Assembly (NCBI GenBank): GCA_032718565.1
Contig: JAVGVS010000045.1
Coordinates: forward strand, 1,333,668 to 1,397,667
Direction: 5' to 3'
Length of the DNA: 64,000 nt
From: Distichodus sexfasciatus
Taxonomy: Eukaryota > Chordata > Actinopteri > Characiformes > Distichodontidae
The position numbers and the translations under genes are program-made. Each line of letters starts with the position of its first letter. Position 1 is the stretch's first letter. This document shows positions 1 to 15,974 of this stretch, one piece after another. A model generated the notes under the pieces. The model was given only the letters and a program-made list of their open reading frames with translations, did not search any database and was not told where the DNA came from.

Positions 1-110
1 GCAGTGCCTGGTGATGGTACCTTGCTCATGAGTTCCTCAGTGGTACCTTCATCGGTCCGGGATTTGACCCGGCGACCTTCTGTTCCCTAACCATTACACT
101 ACCAACTGCC
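1..110 (-). mobile_element. tRNA-derived SINE (family S1), truncated by window edge
   Basis: The 5' half of S1 is in reverse. The B-box segment reads GACCCGGCGACC, then the A-box region AACCATTACACTACCAACTG. S1 in general has a tRNA-like head, the body GGTACTCATGAGCAAGGTACC and a tail ending CACAATGACAAATAATCACT. Confidence 0.8.
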
Positions 111-112
111 GT

Positions 113-285
113 GATTTGATTTACAACATTTAGCAAACGCTATTACCCAGAGCAACCTCCACTTCCTAATTTTCTGTGAGAGCAACTTAGGGTTAAGGGT
201 CTTGTTCAGGAACCCAGTGGTGGTAGTGCTGGAGGTAGGATTTGAACCCCTGACCTCTTGACCACCACCAAAAACACCTGGTGGA
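113..285 (-). mobile_element. tRNA-derived SINE (family S3)
   Basis: Reverse S3: the tail region reads AGAGCAACTTAGGGTTAAGG, followed by a tRNA-like head with the B box as AGGATTTGAACCC and TGACCTCTTGACCACCACC. It adjoins an S1 copy in the same orientation. Confidence 0.7.
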
Positions 286-367
286 CAATTAGGGCTATAG
301 TGTGTAAGTTGGGAAAGCTGTGACACGTTAAATCACTACATGTGTGTGTTTGTGTGTGATTTCTCAC

Positions 368-5990
<5,623 letters not shown>

Positions 5991-6040
5991 TAGTGTGTTC
6001 AAACGCTCGAGTTGTTTTTGCCCCCCTCTTGCTTTGCTTG
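5991..6040 (-). other. znf652: Probable 5' UTR part of ZNF652 first coding exon
   Basis: The sequence between the start ATG at 5990 and the best upstream acceptor (CCTGTTTTTAG, AG at 6042-6041) is 50 bases and in-frame stop-free, but lacks an ATG. Inference only: a start inside 6041-6600 (an alternative promoter) would make this continuous UTR. Confidence 0.5.
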
Positions 6041-6059
6041 CTAAAAACAGGTGGCGTCC

Positions 6060-6600
6060 GATATCCTACCCCTCCCTAGCCACTGTGTAGGAGGAGGAGG
6101 AGGAGGAGGAGGGGAGGAGGAGGCAGAGGCGACTGGAGAAGACAGGAAGGGGCGTAACCCCAGCGACGCCTCAGCCCGAACCTGACCCAGCCTCCATGAC
6201 CTCTGCATGAGAAATCAGATAGTGGGAGGCGTGCAAAAGGTCCTCCGTGCAAAAGTGCTGGGAAGCGCCGGGGCCGAGTGAGTCGCCCGACTCCCGTGGG
6301 GAAGCGTGTTCCGCTTTGGCCAAGGTTTTGAGATTTCGATGGCGGCGAGGAAGTGTCTCTCAGTTTTTGCTGAATGTGCGAAAACGGCTGCCGGGGCCGA
6401 GATTAGCCGCTTGCGGTCGCTATGAGTTGCCAGCCGTGCTTCAGAAACGTACTGCCACGTGCCACCTGCGAGGCGTGAGAGAGAAAGAGAAAGAAAGATA
6501 GAAAAAAAAAAGCGGTTGAGAGTTGAATTCTGAGTTTTGCAAATAAAAGGGACCGAAAAAAAGACAAGAAAACGAAACATTTTACAATCCTGTGGAAAGC
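6060..6600. promoter_or_regulatory. CpG-rich block just upstream of ZNF652 coding exon
   Basis: A GC- and CpG-rich stretch is flanked by AT-rich DNA. It holds a GGA-repeat (about 6083-6124), E-box-like CACGTG (about 6457) and GAGA-rich tracts. It sits directly upstream of the first coding exon and could be an alternative promoter or 5' UTR of a shorter ZNF652 transcript. There is no TATA box and no direct proof of transcription. Confidence 0.35.
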
Positions 6601-6659
6601 AGATAAAACATAAACCGCCGCATCTTCAAAGCAGATAAAACATAAACCGCCGCGTCTTC
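6596..6659. repeat. 32-bp tandem duplication
   Basis: Two adjacent 32-bp units, AAAGCAGATAAAACATAAAC plus CGCCGC and a short tail, differ by one base (CGCATC versus CGCGTC). This is a recent local duplication in ZNF652 intron 1. Confidence 0.9.
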
Positions 6660-8438
6660 ATAAATGCTGATTTGCATGCGTTTTATAGACATTGCACCAA
6701 GGCAATATTTACCTGACGCCTTTCCACAAACCCCTGACCTCGCAGCGCTGAGATTGTGACCGCGTTAAACCATTGCTTTGTCCTCAAATGACTAAGTCAG
6801 CTTTTGGCATCCAATACACAAGCCCGAAATGTGTGGGAGAGAAAAATGAAACTGTTTTCTGGTTAAGGTGCTGAGATCTAAAAATCTCACTACTACTTAC
6901 ACACATATAGACACAAACACACATACACACACAGTCCCGACCGCAACCGTTTCAGTTCTGTGTGGGAGCATGTTTGAGCGACTTGAATTCAAACCACAAA
7001 GAAGCTGAGTAGAGAAAACTTAAAAACACACACACCTTTTATACACACACACATAAACATATCAATATGCAATACCACAACTATATTTGAGATAAGGTTA
7101 CGGCTCTTACGCTGGGTCATGTTGCAAAATAACTGTGCATTTCACACAGAGCATCTCTCTGGCAATTGTTATTATATAATTATACATTATTACCTAATAT
7201 AGAACTTCATTATAAATTTGGCTTTCATTCATTTGACTTTTCTCTCTAGTCGTTAAGCTGGGTCACAATAAACCACCAGACCACATATCGAGGAAAAGAT
7301 GTTCAGCCAAAATCAGCACTTTAAATATCCCCAAAGACATCAGAATGGATTGTCACAATTCAGTTATTAGCGTTTGCAGCTAAGTCAAGCGTGCTGGATC
7401 CAGGCAAAGCGAAACTGAATAAGAACTTTAAAAACGCTCAACTTGTGGCCTCAAACGCATCGCAACTAAAACTCAAACTGATTTTCTTTGTAATTAACAA
7501 AACAAGTACTAAAAACTGATTCAACGGCACTAGCAGTTTCAGAGGCAGAGCAAAACCACAGTTTTCAGTATGACTCTGTGGGAGCGAGCGCTTGTGTGCA
7601 GCGGTCTGTGGCCGTGTTTTCAAGGAATGCCTTTCAATAAGAAATTTAAGGTGTTTTAAGGGCGGCACGTGTTTGAAAAAGGCTGGCTTGAGGTGCGGCG
7701 TCTCGGATGACCTCCGCCGACCTCGCTGAGCCCCACCAACGAAGCCGGCATGGCGAGGCGGCGACGCCAGAAGACAATCAAGCAAACGACAACTTAACGA
7801 TGAGAAAATGGCGAGAAAAATTAACTCCGTTGAACCACACTCTACCCCTTAACGGTCTCAGCCTTGACTTCCTGAGTCTCATCTCAGAGCTGTGTGTGTG
7901 TCAATGTGCGTGCGTGTTGCATGCCCATCTGCACATGGGTGTAAACAGAGCATGCGGATTTGTTGATGCATCCTCAAAATGACATATTGCACAATAAACT
8001 TATAGAATAACTAACTGAATTTTCTCCATCGTGTACACACACACACACACACACACACCCAGCCCACACACTCAGCAAACTCTACATACTCCCACACACA
8101 CCCACACCTATGCACAAACACACTCCACTACCTTTCTTCCTGTGCTCTCTGCAGCTTTCTGAGAATCGGCTCACACGCCAAGTGTGTGTGTGACCACACG
8201 ACGGGTGCATAAGGAGACACAAAAACGGCTTTAATTCTGCACTGGCACCTCTCAAACCTGCTGCGCATAGTGGCTCAACACTCACGACCCGTCACGAGCG
8301 ACTTCACGCGCCTGGTGGAATATAAATATCGAAGTGCACACCGTCGCAGCCTGTTTTAGTTGAAGTTCTACATACGTATACATACGATGTTGTTTGGCAC
8401 GAGACGTGTTTTTATCGACTTCTTTTGTTCCCGTAACT

Positions 8439-8530
8439 AAGGCTGGGCGATACGACCTCAAACCCATTACCCTGATTATGACTAATGACTGATTATTCTG
8501 TTTTGGGTTGTTTCAAGGTTTATGCCGAAT
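8439..8530 (+). repeat. R1-family fragment (first of a local duplication)
   Basis: It begins AAGGCTGGGCGATACGACCT. Together with the preceding 60 bases it is repeated at about 8745-8840 (see the duplication entry). Confidence 0.6.
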
Positions 8531-8531
8531 T

Positions 8532-8742
8532 AAAGTGAATGAACACATCACCAAAATGCAGCACACAGTGCACCACAACTAAATGTGACCTCCACAGTGG
8601 GAAGCTTTTTGGCAGCACCCAGGGAGCAGTACCTGTGGACGGTACCTTACTAATTAGTACCACAGTGGTACCATCACCGCTCTGCGACTTGAACCGGCGA
8701 CCACAGGTTGACTCCCTAATGGTTATACTACCAACGTCTGCT
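8532..8742 (-). mobile_element. tRNA-derived SINE S1, reverse
   Basis: The order is GCACACAGTGCACCACAAC, GACGGTACCTTACTAATTAG, CTTGAACCGGCGACC (B box). It sits between the two halves of the local duplication. Confidence 0.8.
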
Positions 8743-8999
8743 GCATTAACATACAATGTTGTTTGGCTCAAGAAGTGTGTTTTCATTGATTCCTTTCATT
8801 CCCGCAACTAGGGTTGGACGATACGATTTCAATCCAATATCACAATTAACTGGATGTTTTACCCAGATTACGATTAATTAATGATCATTTAGTTTTGGTC
8901 TTTTTGCATGCACGTAGGTTGCAATATATTGCTTAATGTCAAAAAGTCCTTTAAGTTAGCTCTCCTTCCTTGCTTGTGCTGCCATTACAGCTCCTGAAC

Positions 9000-9183
9000 A
9001 GGGATAAACGTACCACTGAAGTACTCATGAGCAAGGTACCGTCCCCAAGCGCTGCTCTCCAGGCGCTGCCTATATCAGCTGCCCACTGTTCTTTCAAGGA
9101 TGGGTCAAATGCAGAGTTCACATTTGGCTGTGGTGCACTGTGTGCTGTGCTGCATTCACAATGACAACTAATCACTCATTTAA
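9000..9183 (+). mobile_element. tRNA-derived SINE S1, 5'-truncated
   Basis: The tRNA head is missing. The copy starts at AACGTACCACTGAAGTACTC and continues to the tail ATTCACAATGACAACTAATC. Confidence 0.8.
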
Positions 9184-9235
9184 AGAAGCTTCACAGTGAA
9201 ATCCAACTTTCAGCAAACCTCGCATGGATGCAGGG

Positions 9236-9475
9236 CTGAGCGATATAACCTCAAGTCAGCATCAAGATTAACTGAACATCTGACCTCGAATACAATTAAT
9301 GTATAACTATTTTTTACAGACTCTAGTATGTTTTAAGGAAACACTACATGAGCACACACTGGGGAAAGTATTAACAGAATTGTAAAAATGTCAAATAATA
9401 ATAACAGGCAAGACTAAATCGAAAGATTCTGAATGTGGGTTCTGATTTATTTCCAATGAATTGCCCTGCTCTAAC
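9236..9475 (+). repeat. R1-family element
   Basis: It starts AGGGCTGAGCGATATAACCT, contains ACACTACATGAGCACACACT, and ends AATTGCCCTGCTCTA. It is collinear with 4568-4917. Confidence 0.6.
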
Positions 9476-9892
9476 CATAACCCGGCTTTGAGCAGAGTCT
9501 GTGCGTGTGCGTGTGCGAGAGTAAAGCTGCAGAGTGGCAGATGGTTTCATCGGTAAGGAACTGAACTTTTGCAGGTTTCGGCGCCAAAAGGAGATATTAA
9601 GAGCGGACCTGCTGGCCTCGTTCCAAATTGAACCCGGACGTCTCCTACTGCTCACTGCGACCAGAGAACACACTTTCAAGGGAGGAAACGTGATAGGTTT
9701 ATTGTAACATGGTAAAGTTAAAGAGTTAGATCAGTCAGAGAAGCTAGACCTCAGTGACTCTTGTATAACACAATTAGGTGTAAAATAAAAGGATAAAGAT
9801 TTTTTACAGTTATCTAAGCTGCCGTATTATTCGCAATGACATTGCTAGAGTAAGCCGGATAATGCAAAGCATCTTAAAATTAGAATCTGCAT

Positions 9893-9897
<5 letters not shown>

Positions 9898-9939
<42 letters not shown>
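9898..9939. repeat. AG microsatellite
   Basis: An (AG)n run with one A interruption. Confidence 0.95.
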
Positions 9940-10077
9940 GCTGACGTGACATACTTTCGGCCCAGCCTCCTGAAGCCGTCGTGCAGCCAGGCGGCACCGT
10001 GTTACGTACCAAATACCACAAAGCAGTTGCAAATGCTGCATAAAACAGTTGTGATGTGTTTTGCAGCACATATAAAA

Positions 10078-10127
10078 ATGCGCTGCTTAACGCGATATAC
10101 GAGGTCATGTCGCGTTAAGCAGCGCAT
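10078..10127. other. Perfect 17-bp inverted repeat (hairpin)
   Basis: The arms ATGCGCTGCTTAACGCG (10078-10094) and CGCGTTAAGCAGCGCAT (10111-10127) are perfect complements around a 16-base loop. The GC-rich stem contrasts with its AT-rich surroundings in ZNF652 intron 1. Confidence 0.9.
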
Positions 10128-10609
10128 GCACATCTTAACCTGCATACGTTCAACCAAATGAATGTGTTCATTAATGTAAATATTATATGAATCTGCAACA
10201 ATGTCATAAATACTGTATATGGTGCATGATCCGCTTTTCTTCAATGCGTGAAAGCAGGCCGGATACATGAAGACCCATGTGTCTTGTACGTATGTGTTTG
10301 TGTGTAAATATGCAGTACAAAAGACCGCAGAAATAGTTTATACACACGTCTGAGACACCTGATATCCTGATAAAAAGAGTTCTTCTCCCTTCCTTTCTCC
10401 GTATCACTCTTGTATTACGTTTGAGAGACTCAAAGTCACACTACAACCCTCTTCCTCACGAGTGAGGATGATGATAACAAAGATTACTCATGCAAGTTGG
10501 TTCATACACTAACTCCCTTTGATGTGGGAAACCATCAGACCATCGAAATCTCTGTAACTATCATAATTACTCACGCACTATGCAGTTATTAAACATTTAT
10601 AACCTTTTT

Positions 10610-10849
10610 AAAGGGGTAGCTGGTACTGTAACGGTTACGAAGTTAGCCCTGTGAACACAGGGTTGCCAGTTCAAATCTCAGACCGGTAAAAGTACCACTG
10701 AGGTACTCATGAGCATGGTACCATTCCCATGCACTGCTACCCTGGTCCCGCCCACTGCTCCTTTAGGGATGGGACAAATGCAGAGGTCACATGTGGTTGT
10801 GGTGCACTGTGTGCCATGTTCACAATTACACATAATCACTTACTTACTT
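10610..10849 (+). mobile_element. tRNA-derived SINE S1, near full length
   Basis: The head GGGGTAGCTGGTACTGTAAC and the degenerate B box CAGTTCAAATCTC are followed by the body with GGTACTCATGAGCATGGTAC and the tail TTCACAATTACACATAATCA. Confidence 0.85.
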
Positions 10850-11927
10850 CAAAGAATAAAAATGTGATGTATTGATCGCGTAGCACATTAACAGTCAAAC
10901 ATCTGTAACTTGAGAGTCTTCTTTTGTTAAAGGATGTGGTTTCAGGCAAAACGACCCTGAATCAAACAATCTCTTATTTTCATCTTCTTACTTTCTACTT
11001 CTCTGCTGACAGTGGCCTTTGTATAATCGGCCATTTACAGCAAAACTGCTGTGCTCAAAATTGTCAGAATCGAATGGCATGGAATAAAAAGAAGTTACGA
11101 CAGAATAAAATCCCCGCCCCCTCACACTGTGTAATGTTCAGCTTTTCTTCATTATGTAAGTTCTAACTTAGCAACTCTAACTCAGCATCCTTAGGTCGAG
11201 CATTTTATCAACTTGGGATACACAAGTCAGTGTAATGTCTGGGTGCCGGTCCCTAGCTTAGGTAAATGGGGAGATTCGGACCAGATAGGGCATCTGGTGT
11301 AAAACTTTTGCCAGTTTAAAATGCGGACAACAAGGTAGTTGATCCCCTGTTGCGAAGAAGTTGAAAGAAGTAGTGAGGCCAATTCAGGAATGCAAAATCT
11401 TAAATGTAAATGCAAGGAGTGAAGTCATATGGGATATAAATGAAGCTAATATTCTGCTAATATTATAACGGGTAATTACTGCATAATCATTTTATATCAT
11501 ATACTGTCAAAGATATTTTAGAAGATGTTGTTATATGTAAAGCCCTTTGTGACAATGCCTGTTGTAAAGAACACTACAAATAAAATTGAATTTAACTGAA
11601 TATACCACAAATACCAAACTCAACATGAAGCTTGACGAACAGCAAATAAACAGTCATATTAAGTTATTATTCTCTATCCATTGTTATCTAAGTCAAGAGA
11701 CAACTGTTTCAGTAATAAATGAACTTACAAGATACACAATTAACTTTTCTATTCCAATACTAAAAGTTGCTTCGGTTGTTAGTGGTAGCAACCAACTCTA
11801 CCAGATTAATTATATAAAAAGGTGTAATATGGATTAAAGTTGGAACAAAAAGTAACTTAAACGGAAATATTGGACAACTTCTTTAACATTTTGTCATTTT
11901 TTTCAGTCAGTCTTTCAATATTATAAT

Positions 11928-12928
11928 CAGTGTTGGGAGTAATCCATTGCAAAAGTAACGAGTTACAGTAACGGATTACTTTTTGCTGTAACGTAGTAAT
12001 GTAAGGCACTACTTATCAATTTTCAGTAATATTTTACTCAGTACATGTTCAGTAACGCATGTTACAAAGCACTTTTAACCAAAAATGTATTTGTTTAAAA
12101 ACAGCAAGACTGCGAAACCTTATATTAATTATCTGTGATAAAAAAAATGCACGAGAGTTGTATTTCCTGTTGGTGGTTAGTTGATCCCTTTGCACGGTGC
12201 ATCACATAAGGCTTGCTTCTCCGGTGATGGCAGAAGACAGTACTTTTGCGAGGTGGACGTTTGCGCATTACTTTGAGTTCGTCAGGGATGAAGACAAAAA
12301 GACTGTTTTAGTCAAGTGCAATCTCTGCCCAAACCCTGAAGAACTATCGACGTCGAGAAACAGCACTAGCAATTTGAAAAAACACCTCGAGCATTATGCA
12401 TGACTTATGTTGAGAATCTCTTGAACTCAAAAAGAATAAAGGAATGACAATCGTAAGAAAAATGCATCTTTTCTTGTCGTTATAGTAAGCATTAATGTGG
12501 GATATAGTTTTGTTTTGTTTAATGATGAACAAGCCTAGACTTAATATTTATTCCACCTCTATTATGATGTTATTCAAATTCTAGTCATTTTTCATTTTGG
12601 CTGTTAATGTTTCTTGAATTGTCTTGTAAGCCCTTACTTTGCCAGTTATATTAATCATATTGTTTGTAGCCTGGTTAGCACATAATCATTATGCTACAAA
12701 ACATCACCTTTTACTGGGCATGTAATGAACTGCAATATTTTTTCTCGTATTAGAATGTCAAGTTATATCTTCACAGTTATTTTGGTGAAAGCAACTGAAA
12801 AGTTACAGAAGTCATGTAACGATTACAATTCTGAGACAGTAATATTGTAAGGTAGCGGATTACATTTGAATACCAGTAACAAGTAATGTATAGTGTATTA
12901 CACTTTGCAAGTAACTTGCACAACACTG
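11928..12928 (+). mobile_element. hAT-family element, 1001 bp, with intact 8-bp target duplication
   Basis: The element is bounded by CAGTGTTGGGAGTAA and TTGCACAACACTG, terminal inverted repeats starting CAGTGTTG. It is flanked on both sides by ATTATAAT (11920-11927 and 12929-12936), an exact 8-bp duplication diagnostic of hAT. Sub-terminal repeats of GTAACG/TTAC type fill both ends. The only coding remnant is a BED zinc finger at 12227-12403. It lies in ZNF652 intron 1. Confidence 0.92.
12227..12403 (+). pseudogene. hAT transposase N-terminal BED zinc-finger remnant
   Basis: An open frame of 58 codons starts MAEDSTFARW and carries aromatic residues (W, FAHYFEF), then CNLC and KKHLEHYA. This is the CxxC...HxxxH layout of a BED finger, the DNA-binding domain at the N terminus of hAT transposases. 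The frame then stops, and no catalytic dimerisation domain is found in the element, so this is an internally deleted, non-autonomous copy. An intron after this exon in the parent element is possible. Confidence 0.8.
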
Positions 12929-13189
12929 ATTATAATAAATGAACCGTTTTCAATAATGACAAGTTCACAAAAGTTCGCAACTTCTAGCGAAAGGAGGTGG
13001 ATCTTAATTTTCTTTTTTAATCATTTAATCTATGTGCTGATCCCTATTTAAAAATTACTTGCACAGTCTTAGAAGTGCCACGGGTTTATTTAAACAACTA
13101 TGATATATAAAGAACATCAAATCTGGCAAATTCCTCTGACACAAGTCTAAAAGAACGGTCAATTAGCACCGCTTTAGCAAGTAAGCATG

Positions 13190-14420
13190 CTGAGAGCAAT
13201 ATTCCACACTAGCGCACTATGTAGTGCGCAACATACATGACGTGGCGCTATTGGGACTCGCTGCCTAGTACGCAAGTCTGCGCATTTGGACGCGGCCGTA
13301 GTTTTTCAATAGCGGCCTGTTCTGTCGTCAAAGTCCAAATACCCCGCAAAAAGCGCTAAGTTGTGACTGGCGAAGCTGAGGCGAGTAAAGTCGTGTCAAC
13401 ACTGCAGTCAGGGTTAGTAAAGGTGACAGAAGTCTGCGGGTTAAAGGTGGAACTTAAGGCGGAAAGGACGCGAAGTAAAGGGTTAAGTCGGTTGGTGGAA
13501 CGGCAGGCGCGAGCAGGCCGTGGGGCTCGTCCCGGTTGCTAAGCTAGCTTGTGGTTAGCCTGGTCGAGCTTATCTGCTAAAGCTAGCTGGTAGTTTAGCC
13601 GACTTGCTGCAGAAGCACAGCTGCGTGCAGAAGCTACCTAGCAATCAGCTATGCTAAACAAAAATATCAACACGCTTCTGCACACTTCTCTTCTATTCAT
13701 ATTTTAATCTGTCTATTGCAAATTTGCATTCTGTGGGCGAATATTATTATTATTATTAATAATAATAATAGTTAACCATACCTCGAGCTAGCCAAACCTC
13801 ACCACCACAACGAACGACTTTCACTTTTTTAACCCCAAAACCGCCCAGATTTACAACACGTCGCTCCCGAGATTTTCTCCCACTTTCGTGTCACCGTGCA
13901 CCGGCCAAAAGGAGCTGCACCACGCCGAACGGGTTATTTATTAGTAGTAGTACTATTACTGCAAAACGCAATTTCTCATGCAAACGACATGTTTTAACGA
14001 ATCCTCTTCCTTTTTCACCGAACAACACACAAAAAAACCTCCCTACCGAACGCATTTCGCCCCGCCAACTCGGGGAAGCGGCGCGGCTGGTTGGTGACAG
14101 CGTCGTACCTTGACGGATCCCGGCTCGGGGCTCTCGGCTCGCTTTCTCGGCGGACGGACGATTGCCATCTTCATAAATAAATGCAAATGGAGAAATTAAG
14201 TTGTAGCCGAGCGCGCGCTGCTCTTCGTCCGACTCCTCACCGGGAGCGCGAGCGCCCTCTCGCTCATTGCGCGCGCCCCCAACTTGCACGAGAGTCCGGT
14301 CCAAAAATTACCAAAAACATACGGGACCGAAAAATCCACAAAAAATCTGTCCGGTAAACGCCACGTGGGCGGACCGAGCGTCACCGGAACGTGCGTATAA
14401 CGCGTGTCCGGTGCACATTA
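13190..14420 (-). promoter_or_regulatory. znf652: CpG island and probable ZNF652 promoter
   Basis: This is the most CpG-rich interval of the left half. It contains CACGTG (about 14363), an octamer ATGCAAAT (14181-14188), a palindrome GCGCACTATGTAGTGCGC (about 13208-13225) and an ATT/AAT palindromic run (13741-13770). It lies upstream of the coding exon with no other gene between. A strong minus-strand donor, CCGTCAAG before GTACGACG, is at about 14109. No TATA box was recognised. It could be bidirectional, but no divergent gene is seen. Confidence 0.65.
14110..14340 (-). other. znf652: Probable non-coding first exon of ZNF652
   Basis: The 3' end is set by the donor CAAG/GTACGA (exon end 14110); the transcription start is unknown. 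A second GTGAGG donor-like site in CGCTCCCGGTGAGG (about 14240) could give a shorter form. The open frame across this exon lacks an AUG in frame and is not taken as coding. Confidence 0.45.
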
Positions 14421-15125
14421 TATACCTTTATAAAGCTGCACACAAGTGAGCTTTGTCCTGTTAGTCCCAGTTGTGGTTAAAGTACTGAAAATGTATATTG
14501 AAGTACCAATTCGGGGCCTGTTCAAGTCTCGGCTCGGTAAAAGTACCAGAGGTATCACAACATGAGCAGGGTACCACACACTTTTAAAAAGGGGCAGTTG
14601 GTAGTGTAAGGGTTAGGGAGTTGGCCCCATGATCAAGTGTCACCAGATCGAGTCCCGGAAAGGTCAAGCGCAAGGTACCGTAACCTTTTAAAAAGGGACA
14701 GTTGGTAGTCTAACGGTTTAGGGAGTTGGCACTGTGATCAAAAGGTTGCAGGTTGAAGTACTGGACAGGTAAAAGAATACCAAAGGTACCTCATTATGAG
14801 CAAGGTACCACAACCTTTTTAAAAGGGGCAGCTGGTAGTGTAACGGTTAGGGAGTTGGCACCGTGATCAGAAGGTGGGCGTACCAAGCATCACTGGAACG
14901 TGTGTATAATGCGTGTGCGTTACACATTATTAACCTCTACAAAGCTGCACGCAAACAATCTTCTTCACGTTAATCCCATTTGTGGATAGAGTACTAAATA
15001 TTTATACTTAAGCACAAATTCGGGGCTGGTTCAATTCCAGGACCGGTAAAGGTACCACATCAGAGCAAGTACTGTAACCTTTTTAAAAGGAGCAGTTGGT
15101 AGCGTAGCGGTTAGGGAGTCCCGGA
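14366..15125. repeat. Diverged tandem duplication of the promoter edge (offset about 509 bp)
   Basis: 14366-14570 and about 14875-15060 are direct repeats. Shared blocks are CACCGGAACGTG / CACTGGAACGTG, GTATAACGCGTGT / GTATAATGCGTGT, AAAGCTGCACRCAA and AATTCGGGGC. Many differences are CG to TG or CA, so the outer copy has lost CpGs. Confidence 0.8.
14583..14875 (+). repeat. Tandem array of SINE S1 head fragments
   Basis: About 2.5 units of 110-125 bp each begin AAAAGGGGCAGTTGGTAGT, carry an A-box/B-box-like head and end GAGCAAGGTACCRYAACCTTT. Unit junctions fall in the T/A run after the CAAGGTACC motif. This is a SINE fragment amplified in tandem, not independent insertions. Confidence 0.75.
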
Positions 15126-15317
15126 GTGAAAGTGAGTAATTATTTGTCACAACGAAATGTGACCTCTGCATTTGACCCATCCATGAAAGAGCAGTGGGCA
15201 GCAGTGCTTGGGGACAATATCTTGCTCAAGAGTACCGCTTTACTGGTCTGGGATTCAAACCGGCGACTCTCCCATCCCAGGGCAAATGCTCTAACCATTA
15301 CTCTACCAACTGCCCCA
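15125..15317 (-). mobile_element. tRNA-derived SINE S1, reverse
   Basis: The tail-first order GTGAGTAATTATTTGTCAC, GACCTCTGCATTTGACCC, TTCAAACCGGCGAC and TTACTCTACCAACTGCCCC is seen. The copy is flanked by plus-strand S1 head fragments (15050-15120 and 15320-15430). Confidence 0.85.
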
Positions 15318-15319
15318 AG

Positions 15320-15430
15320 GTAGCACATAAAGGAACCAAAGATATTACACGATGAGCAAGTTCAAGTACCAGACTGGTAAAGGAACCAGAGCTACCACAT
15401 AATCAGCAAGGTACTGTAATGTGTTAAAAG
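15320..15430 (+). repeat. Further S1-head fragments
   Basis: Degenerate repeats of CCAGACTGGTAAAGGAACCA, GAGCAAGGTACTGTAA and AAAAGGGGCAGTTGG continue the array across the reverse SINE. Confidence 0.55.
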
Positions 15431-15431
15431 G

Positions 15432-15610
15432 GGCAGTTGGACCTAGACTTTGGACCTAGAGATTGTGGGTTTGAATCCGCCCTCTGGTGTTATCAACATT
15501 GGGTCCCTGAGCAAGACCCTTAACCCTAAGTTGCTCTCAGGGGAACTGTCCCTGAAATTAGGAAATGTAAGTCGCTCTGGATAAGGATGTAAAAAATGTA
15601 AATGAAATTA
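15432..15610 (+). mobile_element. tRNA-derived SINE S3
   Basis: The B-box-like GTGGGTTTGAATCC, GGTCCCTGAGCAAGACCCTT and the tail AAGTCGCTCTGGATAAGGAT followed by AAATGTAAATG are the hallmark of the fish SINE tail. Confidence 0.8.
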
Positions 15611-15974
15611 TGGTTATTTCTAATTAGACAGTATTTGGGGCAGCACAACCATCAACATTTAATCTTATACCTTTAGTCTGTTCTCTCTAACGTTTAAGAA
15701 CTTTTAACATGTACAACAAATATTATTACAAGAAAAAAGGGAGTCTGTAAAACAAAACTAGATCAGGTGTATTGTAGACACAATCAGTCAGAGCAAAAAT
15801 CACCACAACTTGGGAGGAGAAAAACACGAACTAAAAGTTTTATCACATACATAAAATGTCTTCAAAGCAAAGTTGGACATACTAAATATAAATATTACTT
15901 ATATTATGTGCATTATTAAATAATTGAACATTTCACTACAAGTGTGGATACAATACTGATGACATAATTTGTAT

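Larger units (their letters stand above)
8377..8840 (+). repeat. Diverged direct duplication around a SINE (offset about 366 bp)
   Basis: 8380-8462 and 8746-8828 are direct repeats. Both carry ATGTTGTTTGGC, then a GTGTTTT..ATYGA..TTC segment, then the R1 start GGNTGGNCGATACGA. The S1 SINE at 8532-8742 lies between them. Confidence 0.75.

Noticed and set aside
8539..8811. Recurrent short ORFs containing SKVPSP or PSVKEQW
   Set aside because: They recur in every SINE S1 copy and are chance frames of the SINE body, not genes.
13891..14304. 137-codon minus-strand frame in the CpG island
   Set aside because: It has no ATG in frame, matches no family, and crosses a good splice donor at 14109. Treated as UTR/promoter.
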